A stretch of DNA of 64,000 nucleotides from Elusimicrobiota bacterium (GTDB lineage Bacteria; Elusimicrobiota; Elusimicrobia; Elusimicrobiales; UBA9959). Of the stretch, positions 1-7,920 are shown piece by piece. The stretch covers positions 62,001 through 126,000 of the forward strand of contig JAGVVD010000008.1 in the NCBI GenBank assembly GCA_019135865.1, written 5' to 3'. Within the stretch, counting starts at the first letter, position 1. Each line of letters opens with the position of its first letter. A model generated the notes under the pieces. The model was not told where the DNA came from. It worked only from the letters and a program-made list of their open reading frames with translations, and searched no databases. Both the position numbers and the translations under genes were made by a program.

Positions 1-675
1 GGCCGTGCCGGCGATGAAAAGGAAGAAGACCGTTCCCAGCAGCGCCTTGTGCCCCGGGCCCAGCGCGCCGAATACGCCGCCGGGCATGAAGTCCAGCGTG
101 CCGGCCGCGTCGTAGGTTATAAGTATGGCGGCCAGCATGAAGGTGACCGAGGTGCCGAGCAGATAGGAAAGATATATCCGTCCTCCCTCTATCGCCTCTT
201 TGGTCTGCTTGTGGGCCACCAGCGGGAAAGTGGCCAGCGTTATCAGTTCGTAGAAGAGGAACGCCGTCAGGAGATTGGCCGAGAAGGCCAGTCCCGCCGC
301 CGCCGAGAGGGTGAAGGCGAAGAAGGCGAAGAAACGCGTCTGTCTTTCTTCCCCGACCTTGCGCACGTAGCCGGCGGAATATATGGAAGTCAGTATCCAG
401 AGGAAGGAGGCCATCACGGCGAAGACCATGCCCAGCGCGTCGGCTTTCAGTTTTAGTTCCAGGCCGGGGAGGATCTCCAGAGCGGGCGTGGCGAGGGAAA
501 CGCCGGAGAGCACCGCGGGCAGCATGGAGATGATGATCGCGAACTTGGCCGCGGCGCCGGCCAGCGTAAAGGACTCGCGCAGCAGCGGCCTGCGCCCCGA
601 CAACGAGACCAGCAGGCCCGCCGCCAGCGAGGCCAGCACGGCGAAGAGAGGTTTGAAGGACAATATCTCGTTCAT
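1..675 (-). CDS. Mrp/complex I-like proton-conducting antiporter subunit (3' end outside window)
   Basis: Membrane subunit of the NuoL/M/N-MrpA/D proton-pumping superfamily; only the first 225 residues lie in the window. The visible part has repeated hydrophobic helices and the membrane Glu of the family in the motif FLFYELITLATFPLV (around residues 133-147). It starts with ATG at 675 inside an ATGA overlap with the stop of the preceding MrpD-like gene, so the two are translationally coupled. A second D-type subunit after MrpD is known from Mrp/Mbh/Mbs modules that carry more than one antiporter-like protein. I cannot see the C-terminus, so I cannot tell a second MrpD from an MrpA N-terminal-type or NuoN-like subunit. 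Confidence 0.85.
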   Translation of the reverse strand, partial: MNEILSFKPLFAVLASLAAGLLVSLSGRRPLLRESFTLAGAAAKFAIIISMLPAVLSGVSLATPALEILPGLELKLKADALGMVFAVMASFLWILTSIYSAGYVRKVGEERQTRFFAFFAFTLSAAAGLAFSANLLTAFLFYELITLATFPLVAHKQTKEAIEGGRIYLSYLLGTSVTFMLAAILITYDAAGTLDFMPGGVFGALGPGHKALLGTVFFLFIAGTA

Positions 676-2177
676 CTTCCCAGCAGCTCCGCGGCGGCCC
701 TGGCCGCCCCGACGGCGGGAGTATGGGCCGCCAGGCCGAGCAGCGTGCCCAGCGCGGCCAGCGCCAGCGCCGGCGCCAGCGCCCACCGGGGAGCGCCGCC
801 TTCGGCGTTCTTATGGCCGGATTGAGGCGGCGCGCCGAAATAAGCGGGCTCTATTACCCGCCAGAAATAGATGCCGGTCAGCAGCGAGCCGCCGAGTATC
901 ACCGGCACCACCGCCCAGTAACCCGCCTCCACGGCGCCGAGGCCTATATGCCACTTGCTGACGAAGCCGAGCGTGGGCGGTATGCCCGTCATCGAAAGCG
1001 CAGCGGCGGTGAAGGCGGCCATCGTCAGCGGCATCCGCCGCCCAGCGCCGCGCAGGTCCGCGACCTTCTCGGCCCCGGTCGACATCAGCATCAGCCCGGC
1101 GCACATGAACAGGCAGGCCTTCATCAGCGCGTGGTTGATCATGTGCAGCAGGCTGCCGGTCAGCGAATGCTGCGAGGCGACGGCGGCTCCCAGGATGATA
1201 TAGCCTATCTGGCTGACGCTGGAATAGGCCAGCATGCGCTTGATGTCCTTCTGGGCTATGGCCATCGCGGCGCCGTAGATTATCGCGGCCGAGGAGAGCA
1301 CTATCAGTATCGCCTTCATCGGCACCACGGAGGCGTTGAACTCCGGCTTGAAGACGGTGAAGATGACCCGTATCATCGCGTAGATGCCCACCTTGGTGCC
1401 TGTGGCGGCCATCAGCGCGCTGACCGGCGACGGCGCGTAGGTATAGGCGTCGGGCAGCCAGATATGCAGCGGGAACAGCGCCGTCTTGATGCTGAAGCCC
1501 ACTATCAGGAAGGCGAAGGCGGTCAGGACGGTCTTCGTGTGGTAGATATGGGGCAGGCGCTCGCGCAGGTCGGCTATGTTCAGCGTGCCCGAGGCCATGT
1601 AGAGGTAGCCGATGCCCAGCAGTATGAAAGTGGCCGCTATGGTGCCGAGGATGAGGTAGTTGAAGCCGGCGACCAGCGCGTCGCGTCTGCGGCCCGAGGC
1701 GACCAGCGCGTAGCCGGCCAGCGAGGCTATCTCGATGAAGACGTAGAGGTTGAAGATGTCGCCGGTGATGACCATGCCGGAGAGGCCCGAGACGAAGAGC
1801 AGCGAGGCGGACTGGTAGTAGGGGAGTTTCTCCGCCGTTATCTCCCCGCTGGCGGCGGCTCCCGAATATACCGAGGCCGCGAAAGCTACGAAGGCCACCA
1901 GCAGCAGCATGACGGCGGCGAGCGGGTCCACGGCGTACTCTATCCCCCACGGCGGGGCCCAGCCGCCGAAACGGTAGCTCACGCGGCCGAGGCGGAAGAC
2001 TTCCCAGGCCAGCGCGGAGGCCAGCGCCAGCGCGGCGGCGTTGGCCAGCAGCGAGACCGCGGCGCCCCGGCGCCGCAGGGGGGCGGGGGAGAACGGTATT
2101 ATCACCGCGGCCAGCAGCGGGACTATGACGAGCAGGGCCGGGATATGTTCCCGCAGCGCGGCGAGGAAGTCCGTCAC
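672..2177 (-). CDS. mrpD: Na+/H+ antiporter subunit D (MrpD/MnhD family)
   Basis: Proton-conducting membrane subunit of an Mrp-type cation/H+ antiporter, 501 residues, the usual length for MrpD. The superfamily core is clear: HIWLPDAYTYAPSPVSALMA followed by a conserved Lys in GTKVGIYAMIR, and DIKRMLAYSSVSQIGYI. These carry the charged residues of the half-channels in NuoL/M/N relatives. About 14 hydrophobic helices are visible. The start overlaps the stop of mrpC by 4 bases and the stop overlaps the next antiporter subunit by 4 bases, so it is an internal gene of a tightly coupled operon. The assignment to MrpD rather than NuoM rests mainly on the neighbours (E, F, G, B, C). Confidence 0.92.
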   Translation of the reverse strand: MTDFLAALREHIPALLVIVPLLAAVIIPFSPAPLRRRGAAVSLLANAAALALASALAWEVFRLGRVSYRFGGWAPPWGIEYAVDPLAAVMLLLVAFVAFAASVYSGAAASGEITAEKLPYYQSASLLFVSGLSGMVITGDIFNLYVFIEIASLAGYALVASGRRRDALVAGFNYLILGTIAATFILLGIGYLYMASGTLNIADLRERLPHIYHTKTVLTAFAFLIVGFSIKTALFPLHIWLPDAYTYAPSPVSALMAATGTKVGIYAMIRVIFTVFKPEFNASVVPMKAILIVLSSAAIIYGAAMAIAQKDIKRMLAYSSVSQIGYIILGAAVASQHSLTGSLLHMINHALMKACLFMCAGLMLMSTGAEKVADLRGAGRRMPLTMAAFTAAALSMTGIPPTLGFVSKWHIGLGAVEAGYWAVVPVILGGSLLTGIYFWRVIEPAYFGAPPQSGHKNAEGGAPRWALAPALALAALGTLLGLAAHTPAVGAARAAAELLGR

Positions 2178-2536
2178 AGGTTCTCCCTCCTGCTTTTCAG
2201 GATCTTGTCTTCCTCTATGCTGCCGTATTCCTTGTAAATGCGGGTTATCATGGCCAGCGCGACGGCGGTGGTGCTGACCGACACGACTATGGCCGTCAGT
2301 ATCAGCACATGCGGCAGGGGATTATCGTAGAGGACGGCCTTGTCCCAGAGTATGGGCGCGGTGCCGCCGCGCACCTTGGAGATGGAGATGTAGAACAGGA
2401 ACACGGCCGTCTGGAAGATGTTGACGCCGATGATCTTCTTGACCAGGTTGCCCTTGGCGATGATGGCGTAGAAACCGATCATCATCAGGCTGATGTAGAT
2501 CCAGTAATTGTACTTGCCGGCGATGGTCTCAATCAT
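2174..2536 (-). CDS. mrpC: Na+/H+ antiporter subunit C (MrpC/NuoK-like)
   Basis: Small three-helix subunit (120 residues) homologous to NuoK/MrpC, which forms part of the ion path beside the D subunit. Visible features are three hydrophobic segments (about residues 11-30, 35-52 and 76-98) and the motif KKIIGVNIFQTAVFLFYIS, typical of MrpC (IGxxLxxxAVNLF-like). It also has the polar insert before helix 3 (GTAPILW...NPLPHVLILTAIVV), where PLPHALVLTAIVI is the family hallmark. Start and stop overlap mrpB and mrpD respectively. Confidence 0.92.
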   Translation of the reverse strand: MIETIAGKYNYWIYISLMMIGFYAIIAKGNLVKKIIGVNIFQTAVFLFYISISKVRGGTAPILWDKAVLYDNPLPHVLILTAIVVSVSTTAVALAMITRIYKEYGSIEEDKILKSRRENL

Positions 2537-2963
2537 CGCGGCTCCCGGCCGTCTTCATGAAGAGCAGCAGCATCGCCCCGGCCACGGCCAGGCCCACGCC
2601 TATCTCTATGCCGTATATGCCCAGGTGATAGGCCGTCTTCGGGTCGGCGAAAGGCAGGGCCGGGTATTCCAGGAAAGCCCCGCCGCGCAGCATGCAGAGC
2701 AGGCCTATGCCGCCGTAGACCAGCACGCCGGAGGCGGCCAGCAGGCCGGCGATGTTGTCCAGGCGGCGCTCCTCTTCCCTGTCCAGGCCGAAGACTATCG
2801 CGCGGAGTATCAGGCTGGCGGCGAATATCGCCCCGCCCTGAAAGCCGCCGCCCGGGCCCAGGTCGCCGTGGGCTATAAGGTACAGCGCGTATATCTGCAT
2901 GAAAGGTATCAGCAGGGCGCTGACCGTGGCCGCGACGGGGTTGTCGGCCGGGCGGCGGTTCAT
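2529..2963 (-). CDS. mrpB: Na+/H+ antiporter subunit B (MnhB domain)
   Basis: MrpB/MbhF-type membrane subunit, 144 residues from the chosen ATG at 2963. That ATG overlaps the TGA of the upstream gene (ATGA), which is why I prefer it to the in-frame start 36 bases upstream. Family signatures are the N-terminal helix ending in YLIAHGDLGPGGGFQGGAIFAA; the GHxxPGGGFxGG loop is diagnostic of MnhB. Four hydrophobic helices follow. The protein sits beside the A-type C-terminal subunit encoded just upstream, as in the split Mbh/Mrp arrangement. Confidence 0.92.
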   Translation of the reverse strand: MNRRPADNPVAATVSALLIPFMQIYALYLIAHGDLGPGGGFQGGAIFAASLILRAIVFGLDREEERRLDNIAGLLAASGVLVYGGIGLLCMLRGGAFLEYPALPFADPKTAYHLGIYGIEIGVGLAVAGAMLLLFMKTAGSRDD

Positions 2964-3529
2964 TTGCGCACGCCCCTGCCGAGTATCAGCGAGGCGCATA
3001 CCGCCGCCGCGAAGATAACGGTGGTCTCGCCGAAGGTGTCGTAGCCGCGGTAGCCCGCCAGTATGGCGGTGACGAAGTTCACAAGGCCAGTCTCGGGCAC
3101 CGAGCCGGAGATGTAGCGCGCCGCCACGTGTGCGTTGGCCGGCGCCGACGGGTCGCTGAAATCGGGCATGTCCAGCGTGCCGTAGACCAGCACGGCGCCG
3201 GTGAACAGCACGGTCAGCAGCGGCAGCGCGCGGCGAAGCGCGGACGCCGCGGGAAAGCCGCCGGGCGCGGCCCCGTCGGCGGCCGGCACGGGCTCCTCTT
3301 CGGCGCTTACCGTGCGGCCCAGCGCGGCTATCAGCAGCACCGTGACTATGCCGGCGCCGACGGCGGCCTCGGTCAGCGCCACGTCGACGGCGTTGAGCAG
3401 CGTCCAGGTCAGCGTCATGACCAGGCTGTAGGCGCAGAGCAGTATGACGGAGGAGAGCAGGTCGCGCGCGCGCACCACCGCCGCCGCGCAGACCACCAGT
3501 ATCAGGAGAAAGGAGAACTTAAGGAGCAT
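2960..3529 (-). CDS. MrpA C-terminal-like subunit (DUF4040/MbhD fused to MbhE-like)
   Basis: A 189-residue membrane protein matching the part that is C-terminal in MrpA, or that is encoded as separate MbhD and MbhE subunits in membrane-bound hydrogenases. Residues about 1-75 form the DUF4040/MbhD three-helix unit (DLLSSVILLCAYSLVMTLTW, then DVALTEAAVGAGIVTVLLI with the conserved Glu). A polar linker follows, then a helix (about 101-118). The C-terminal part contains NFVTAILAGYRGYDTFGETT, the MbhE/MrpA motif with RxxDTxGE. It starts 11 bases inside the mrpG end. Split from an A-type N-terminal subunit, it suggests the operon follows the Mbh/Mbs order. Confidence 0.85.
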   Translation of the reverse strand: MLLKFSFLLILVVCAAAVVRARDLLSSVILLCAYSLVMTLTWTLLNAVDVALTEAAVGAGIVTVLLIAALGRTVSAEEEPVPAADGAAPGGFPAASALRRALPLLTVLFTGAVLVYGTLDMPDFSDPSAPANAHVAARYISGSVPETGLVNFVTAILAGYRGYDTFGETTVIFAAAVCASLILGRGVRK

Positions 3530-3851
3530 CCTTCCCCTTTTCCTTCTTCCAGTGGCCCAGGCCGGCGATGTAGGCGGACTTGGCCAGCGCGTGCGTGGCC
3601 GTCGGCGAGGCGATCAGCATGAAGACGAGTATGATGAGCAGCTTCAGGCTGACCAGGGTGAAGCCTTCCCGGACCATTAGCCCCGTCAGCACGAAGGTGA
3701 TGCCCAGCGTGTCGGCTTTGCCGGCGGGGTGTATGCGCGAATAGAAATCCGGGAAGCGCAGGATGCCGACGGAGGCGGAGAGCATGGCCAGGCAGCCCAG
3801 GACGAGCAGAACGGCCGACACGGCGGTCCTTACAAGTCCGGGTTCCGTCAT
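3519..3851 (-). CDS. mrpG: Na+/H+ antiporter subunit G
   Basis: MrpG/MnhG family, 110 residues with three hydrophobic helices. The motif GILRFPDFYSRIHPAGKADTLG is the signature of the family (RFPDxYxRxHAxxKxxTLG). The C-terminus is Lys-rich (WKKEKGK). The ATG overlaps the mrpF stop by 4 bases. In Mrp complexes, E, F and G form a peripheral membrane module needed for assembly; that role is from family knowledge. Confidence 0.93.
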   Translation of the reverse strand: MTEPGLVRTAVSAVLLVLGCLAMLSASVGILRFPDFYSRIHPAGKADTLGITFVLTGLMVREGFTLVSLKLLIILVFMLIASPTATHALAKSAYIAGLGHWKKEKGKDAP

Positions 3852-4105
3852 ATCCTCAGGTCCCCGCGCTCCCTGTACCGCAGGAAGGCTATGGTGGCGA
3901 TGAAATTTATCAGGGCGTAGACTATGGCGATGTCGAGGAAATGGGGTCTTTCGTAGACGAAGCCGATCAGGGCCAGCAGCGCGACCGTCTTGGTGCCCAT
4001 CACGTTGACCGCCAGTATGCGGTCGTAGATGCTGGGACCGGTCAGCGCCCGGCTCAGCGTCACGGCCGCGGCGGTCAGGACGGCGAGGGCGGCGGCTTCA
4101 AACAT
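3848..4105 (-). CDS. mrpF: Na+/H+ antiporter subunit F
   Basis: MrpF/MnhF family, 85 residues. Three hydrophobic helices are present with the family motif LTGPSIYDRILAVNVMGTKTV (GPxxxDRVxAxxxxxxxxV), which includes the Asp-Arg pair conserved in MrpF. The helix DIAIVYALINFIATIAF matches the conserved D-x-AxxxALxxFxxxxAxxxY segment. It overlaps mrpE by 8 bases at its start and mrpG by 4 bases at its end. Confidence 0.93.
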   Translation of the reverse strand: MFEAAALAVLTAAAVTLSRALTGPSIYDRILAVNVMGTKTVALLALIGFVYERPHFLDIAIVYALINFIATIAFLRYRERGDLRI

Positions 4106-4565
4106 CCGGGGTTCCCTCGACCCGCATGACCCGGCGCTGCATTTCGCCCGCCAGCAGAGCGTCGGCCGCTTCCGCGGAGACGGAGTGTATCACCAGCTCC
4201 TCCGGCCCCGCGTCCAGCGTAACGGTGCCCGGGGTGAGGGTTATGGAGTTGGCCAGCAGCGCGGTGCCCAGCGGCGTCCGGCACGGGTTCTTTATCTTCA
4301 TGACGCGGGGATCTATCGGCCGCGACGGGTGCAGTACCCGGTAGGCCACGTCGAGGCCGGAGAGGACTATCTGCCAGAAAAGCCAGGGGAGATAGGCGGC
4401 CAGCCGCAGCAGGAAGACCGGCCCGGGCAGCGCCCTTCCGCCGCGCCCCAGGGCGGCGACGAACAGGGCCGCGGCGGCCCCGGAGCCGAGCAGCAGGCCG
4501 GTGAACTGGCCCGAGAGGGCGAGCCAGAAAAGGAACAGTACGGCGGCGGTGTAGAGGAATCGCAT
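4098..4565 (-). CDS. mrpE: Na+/H+ antiporter subunit E
   Basis: MrpE/MnhE family, 155 residues from the ATG at 4565; an in-frame TTG at 4574 is an alternative, and no clear Shine-Dalgarno decides between them. It has two N-terminal hydrophobic segments, then the cytoplasmic domain with the family features: RTPLGTALLANSITLTPGTV (the conserved LANSITLTPGT) and a C-terminal part with DAGPEELVIHSVS. It is the first gene of the minus-strand antiporter operon. The upstream 72 bases separate it from the divergent lipase gene and hold a plausible promoter. Confidence 0.92.
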   Translation of the reverse strand: MRFLYTAAVLFLFWLALSGQFTGLLLGSGAAAALFVAALGRGGRALPGPVFLLRLAAYLPWLFWQIVLSGLDVAYRVLHPSRPIDPRVMKIKNPCRTPLGTALLANSITLTPGTVTLDAGPEELVIHSVSAEAADALLAGEMQRRVMRVEGTPDV

Positions 4566-4583
4566 TATCGGCAATTGTGCTAC

Positions 4584-4613
4584 AATTTACGTTCGAGCGG
4601 ATATTCTATTCAA
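4584..4613 (-). promoter_or_regulatory. Putative sigma-70-type promoter for the mrp operon
   Basis: Read on the minus strand there is TTGAAT (4613-4608), an 18-base spacer and TAAATT (4589-4584), placed about 20 bases upstream of the mrpE ATG. The short divergent gap also holds TACAAT (4581-4586) in the plus direction, which could serve the lipase gene. Called by eye only. Confidence 0.45.
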
Positions 4614-4637
4614 TTTACCGGCGGGTGTAAAAAGATA

Positions 4638-5567
4638 ATGCTGAAACTCAGGAAGCCGGTGGGCCTTTTTCTGTGCGGCGGCGGGGCGCTGGGCGCCTGG
4701 CAGTCCGGCGCGCTGTCGCGCCTGGCCGAGGCCGGGCTGGAGGCCGACGCGGTGGCCGGGTTCAGCGTCGGCGCGCTCAACGGCGCGGCCTACTGCTTCG
4801 GCCGCACCGACGAGCTGGAGGACATCTGGGCCGGCCTGCGGCCCGAGACCATCCTCAAGGTCAGGCCCGCCTACAGGAACATGCCGCTCGACCTGCATTC
4901 GGGCCTCTATGCCGGCCCGCTGGCCCGCGCCGGCCAGAAGATCCAGGACCAGCTGGCCAGGTTCAGCCTTTTCTCCGCCGAACCGCTCTACGCGCTGGTG
5001 GAATCCTGGCTCGGCGGCCGCGAACTGCCTTTCGCCCGGCGCGCCGTTTTCTACGTGATCAGCCACTGCGTCGAACGCAGGCTCCCGCAGATCTTCCGCT
5101 TCAACGGCCGGGCCGGCGGCGCCAGGATCTCCTTCAACGACGCCCTTATCTCCAGCTGCGCCATCCCCTCGGTGTTCCCGCCGGTCACCTGGTTCGACGA
5201 GGGCAGGAAATACCACCTCGTGGACGGAGGCGTCATCGGCCACGCCACGATAAATCTCAACGTCCTGGAGGGCTGCCGCACAGTCATCATGCTCAGCAAT
5301 TCCCGCGAGGCGGAGATCGGTTTCCGCGGCCGCGGCTGGATGAGCTTCTTCGAGAACAAGGCCAGGCGCATGCTGGCCGTGCATTCGCAGAAGATCCACG
5401 AGTCCCGCGTGCTCATAAAGTCGGCGCCCGAGGTGCACCTGCTCAAGCCGCAGGAGGACCTGGGGATGGGCATACTGGAACTGGACGGCGCCAAATGCCG
5501 CCGGGCCTTCGAGATAGGCGAGAAGGCGGCGATGGACTTCATCGCCGGAGCGGGGTCCCGGGGATGA
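4638..5567 (+). CDS. Patatin-like phospholipase family protein
   Basis: Serine acyl hydrolase of the patatin/RssA type, 309 residues. The oxyanion-hole glycine motif is CGGGALGAW (residues 13-21), the nucleophile elbow is GFSVG (Ser43) and the catalytic Asp lies in the DGG motif at Asp196. These give the Ser-Asp dyad of the family. No signal peptide is visible, so the protein is probably cytoplasmic or peripheral. The start ATG at 4638 follows a weak purine-rich stretch; longer in-frame extension upstream would run into the divergent mrp promoter region. The substrate is unknown. The stop overlaps the next gene (ATGA), coupling it to a TauE/SafE permease, an association I cannot explain. Confidence 0.88.
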   Translation: MLKLRKPVGLFLCGGGALGAWQSGALSRLAEAGLEADAVAGFSVGALNGAAYCFGRTDELEDIWAGLRPETILKVRPAYRNMPLDLHSGLYAGPLARAGQKIQDQLARFSLFSAEPLYALVESWLGGRELPFARRAVFYVISHCVERRLPQIFRFNGRAGGARISFNDALISSCAIPSVFPPVTWFDEGRKYHLVDGGVIGHATINLNVLEGCRTVIMLSNSREAEIGFRGRGWMSFFENKARRMLAVHSQKIHESRVLIKSAPEVHLLKPQEDLGMGILELDGAKCRRAFEIGEKAAMDFIAGAGSRG

Positions 5568-6406
5568 TCGAACTCCATTCCGTCCAGGGCTCGCTGCTGC
5601 TCGGCGGTTTCGGCGTTTTCGTGGGCGTGCTGGGGTCGGCGCTGGGCATAGGCGGCGGCGTCTTCACCGTGCCGCTGCTCACGCTGGCCTTCGGCCTGCC
5701 TATCCACCAGGCCATAGGGGTCTCCCTCGTCGCCATAGCGGCCGCCTCCAGCGCGGTGGCCTCGGTCAACGTGGAGCGCGGCCTGACCAACCTCCGCCTG
5801 GGCATAGTCTTCGAAACGACGATGGCGCTGGGCTCGCTGTTCTCGGCTCTCATCGCCAGCCGGCTGCCCGGCGGCATATTGCGGACGGCCTTCGCCCTGG
5901 CGCTGCTGCCGATCTCTTTTTCCATGTTCCTCAGGGGACGCAGCGCCCTGCGCGCCGGGCCGCCGCCGGACCTGCTGCCGGAGGGACCCGCCTCCTCTTT
6001 CGACTCCGGGTTCTTCGACCATTCCACCGGCGGCCGCAGGAGCTATTCCGTGAAGAACGTCCTGCCGGCGTCCTTCCTTTCCTTTTTCGGCGGCGGGCTG
6101 AGCGGCCTGCTGGGGCTGGGCGGCGGCGTGGTGCAGGTCCCGGTGATGACCATGCTCTGCGGCGTGCCGATGAAGGCCGCGGCCGCCACGAGCAATTTCA
6201 TGATAGGGGTCTCGGCCGCGGCCAGCGCTTTCATCTATTACCGCAAGGGCCACATCCCCGTCGAGGCCTGCGGCGTCATGGTGGTGGGCGTGCTGGTCGG
6301 CTCCTTCGCGGGCATGACCCTGCTCTACAAGGCCCGGTCCGAGAGGCTGCAGATGGTGTTCGCCGCCGCGATGCTGATAATAGCGTTGAAGATGCTGCTA
6401 TGGTGA
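5564..6406 (+). CDS. TauE/SafE family sulfite/anion exporter
   Basis: Membrane permease of the TauE/SafE (DUF81) family, 280 residues, starting at the ATG that overlaps the lipase stop. Two homologous halves are visible, each with the glycine-rich family motif: GSALGIGGGVFTVPLL near the N-terminus and SGLLGLGGGVVQVPVMTML in the second half. An alanine-rich helix with a conserved Ser follows each. A polar loop of about 50 residues separates the halves. The family moves sulfite, sulfoacetate or other small organosulfur anions; the substrate here cannot be read from sequence. The next gene encodes a DUF1634 protein, the usual partner of such permeases. Confidence 0.88.
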   Translation: MIELHSVQGSLLLGGFGVFVGVLGSALGIGGGVFTVPLLTLAFGLPIHQAIGVSLVAIAAASSAVASVNVERGLTNLRLGIVFETTMALGSLFSALIASRLPGGILRTAFALALLPISFSMFLRGRSALRAGPPPDLLPEGPASSFDSGFFDHSTGGRRSYSVKNVLPASFLSFFGGGLSGLLGLGGGVVQVPVMTMLCGVPMKAAAATSNFMIGVSAAASAFIYYRKGHIPVEACGVMVVGVLVGSFAGMTLLYKARSERLQMVFAAAMLIIALKMLLW

Positions 6407-6681
6407 AAGAGAGCTATTACGAGAAGGACCTGGCGAAGCTGATACAGCGCGTGCTGCAGGCGGGCGTGCTGCTCAGCGCCCTGTTCTTCCTGCTGGGCGC
6501 CGCCTGGAGCGGCGCCCCGGCCGGGGAGAGGTTCTCGCGCGCCGGCGTCCTGGTCCTGCTGGCGACGCCGGCCGCCAGGGTCGCCGCCCTGCTCTACGGC
6601 TACGCGCGGAGCCGGCAGTATCTTTTCGCCCTCTCCGCGTTCATAGTGCTGGCTCTGCTGGGGGCGGCCGCGCTGGTCTGA
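6400..6681 (+). CDS. DUF1634 family small membrane protein
   Basis: A 93-residue protein with three hydrophobic segments (about residues 20-37, 46-66 and 72-93). DUF1634 proteins typically follow TauE/SafE permeases, and here the gene overlaps the permease stop by 7 bases. It starts with a short charged cytoplasmic segment (MVKESYYEKDLAKLIQ) typical of the family. The role is unknown; it is presumably an accessory subunit of the exporter. Confidence 0.78.
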   Translation: MVKESYYEKDLAKLIQRVLQAGVLLSALFFLLGAAWSGAPAGERFSRAGVLVLLATPAARVAALLYGYARSRQYLFALSAFIVLALLGAAALV

Positions 6682-6704
6682 ACTCCGCCGCCGGAGGAAC
6701 TGAA

Positions 6705-7910
6705 ATGAAACTTCCCGTTCCGCTCGTCTTATTCCTTCTGCTGCCCGCCGCGGCCTCCGCGGCCGAGCAGGGCAACGGCGGCGCGGGAACGGAGGAGATA
6801 TTCACCCTAGGGCCGGAGATCGACGAGGCCTACGACAGGGGGATAGCCCTGATGTACCGCCTGGAATTCGACGCCTCGGAAGAGGTGTTCCGGGGCGTGA
6901 TAGATGCGTCCAGTTCGAACCCGGCCGGCTATTTCGCCATGACGGCGCTCTACTGGTGGCGCGCGGCGCAGAATTTCGACGTGCGGTCCAGCTCCACGGA
7001 TTACGAGGCGGAATTCCTGAGGCACGCCGACGAGACCGTCAGGGTCTCCGAGCTGATGCTGAAGTCCGGGGGACGCAGGGACCACGCCCTTTTCTTCATG
7101 GGCAGCGCGCACGGCCTCAAGGGGCGCTGGTACGCCCTGCAGCGCAGTTGGTGGAAGTCCTATCTCAGCGGGAACAAGGGCCGGAAACTGCTGAAGAAAT
7201 GCGTCGGGCTCAATCCCGCCCTCTACGACGCCTATCTCGGCCTGGGCATCTTCGACTATTACGCCGACACGCTGCCCGGCGTGCTGGGCGTCGCGGCGCT
7301 GCTCTTCGTGCGCGGCGACCGGGAGAGGGGGATGGAGCAGGTCCGGCTCGCCATGGAGAAGGGGCGCTTCTTCCCGACCGAGGCCCGTATCTTCCTCATA
7401 GACATACTGACGCGCCACGAGAAGGACCTCGAGGCGGCCGTGGCCGAATCCCGGCTGCTGCGGGCGAGCGATCCGGATAATTCTTTCTTCTGGCTGGGAG
7501 AGATCCTCACGCTGATACACGCCCGCGAATGGGACCGGGCCTTCGACGAAAGCATGAAGTTCCTTACCGCGAACATCGGGACGAAACATCCCTGGCTCTC
7601 CCAGCAGCTCTCGCTGGTCTACCTGCAGGCCGGCGACGCCAAACTGGCGCTCAACAAGCCCGCCGAGGCAGCGGCCTGGTTCACGCAGGGCATAGAGAAC
7701 ACCGCCTACCCCGCCAAGGGCTGGGTCACCTACTGCCATCTGCGGCGCGGGCAGGCTTTCGATCTCATGGGGAGGCGCGAGGACGCCCTGAAGGATTACC
7801 GCGCCGCGCTCGCGCGCGATAATTTCTGGGATTCGCGGCTCTACGCCTCCCGCGCGATAAAAAAGGCCCCGGATTTTCCCGAAGTTTACCGCCAGATAAC
7901 TGAAGAATAG
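6705..7910 (+). CDS. Exported tetratricopeptide repeat protein
   Basis: A 401-residue protein with a clear Sec signal peptide (charged start, hydrophobic core, cleavage near AASA-AE at about residue 20). The rest is helical, with TPR-like pairs: an early repeat around GIALMYRLEFDASEEVFRGVI, a conserved block LNPALYDAYLGLGIFDYYADTLPG, and C-terminal repeats around AAAWFTQGIENTAYPAKGWVTY and DALKDYRAAL. The YLGLGxxxYxxxxLPG block occurs in a family of bacterial periplasmic TPR proteins of unknown role. SD-like GGAGG precedes the ATG (gccggaggaactgaaatg). It lies between the DUF1634 gene and a nucleotidyltransferase and may be co-transcribed with both. Confidence 0.7.
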   Translation: MKLPVPLVLFLLLPAAASAAEQGNGGAGTEEIFTLGPEIDEAYDRGIALMYRLEFDASEEVFRGVIDASSSNPAGYFAMTALYWWRAAQNFDVRSSSTDYEAEFLRHADETVRVSELMLKSGGRRDHALFFMGSAHGLKGRWYALQRSWWKSYLSGNKGRKLLKKCVGLNPALYDAYLGLGIFDYYADTLPGVLGVAALLFVRGDRERGMEQVRLAMEKGRFFPTEARIFLIDILTRHEKDLEAAVAESRLLRASDPDNSFFWLGEILTLIHAREWDRAFDESMKFLTANIGTKHPWLSQQLSLVYLQAGDAKLALNKPAEAAAWFTQGIENTAYPAKGWVTYCHLRRGQAFDLMGRREDALKDYRAALARDNFWDSRLYASRAIKKAPDFPEVYRQITEE

Positions 7911-7920
7911 GGAGGTTCTC

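Noticed and set aside
723-2237. 504-codon open frame opposite mrpD
   Set aside because: Antisense of a well-conserved membrane protein; the product is low-complexity Arg/Gln/Gly.
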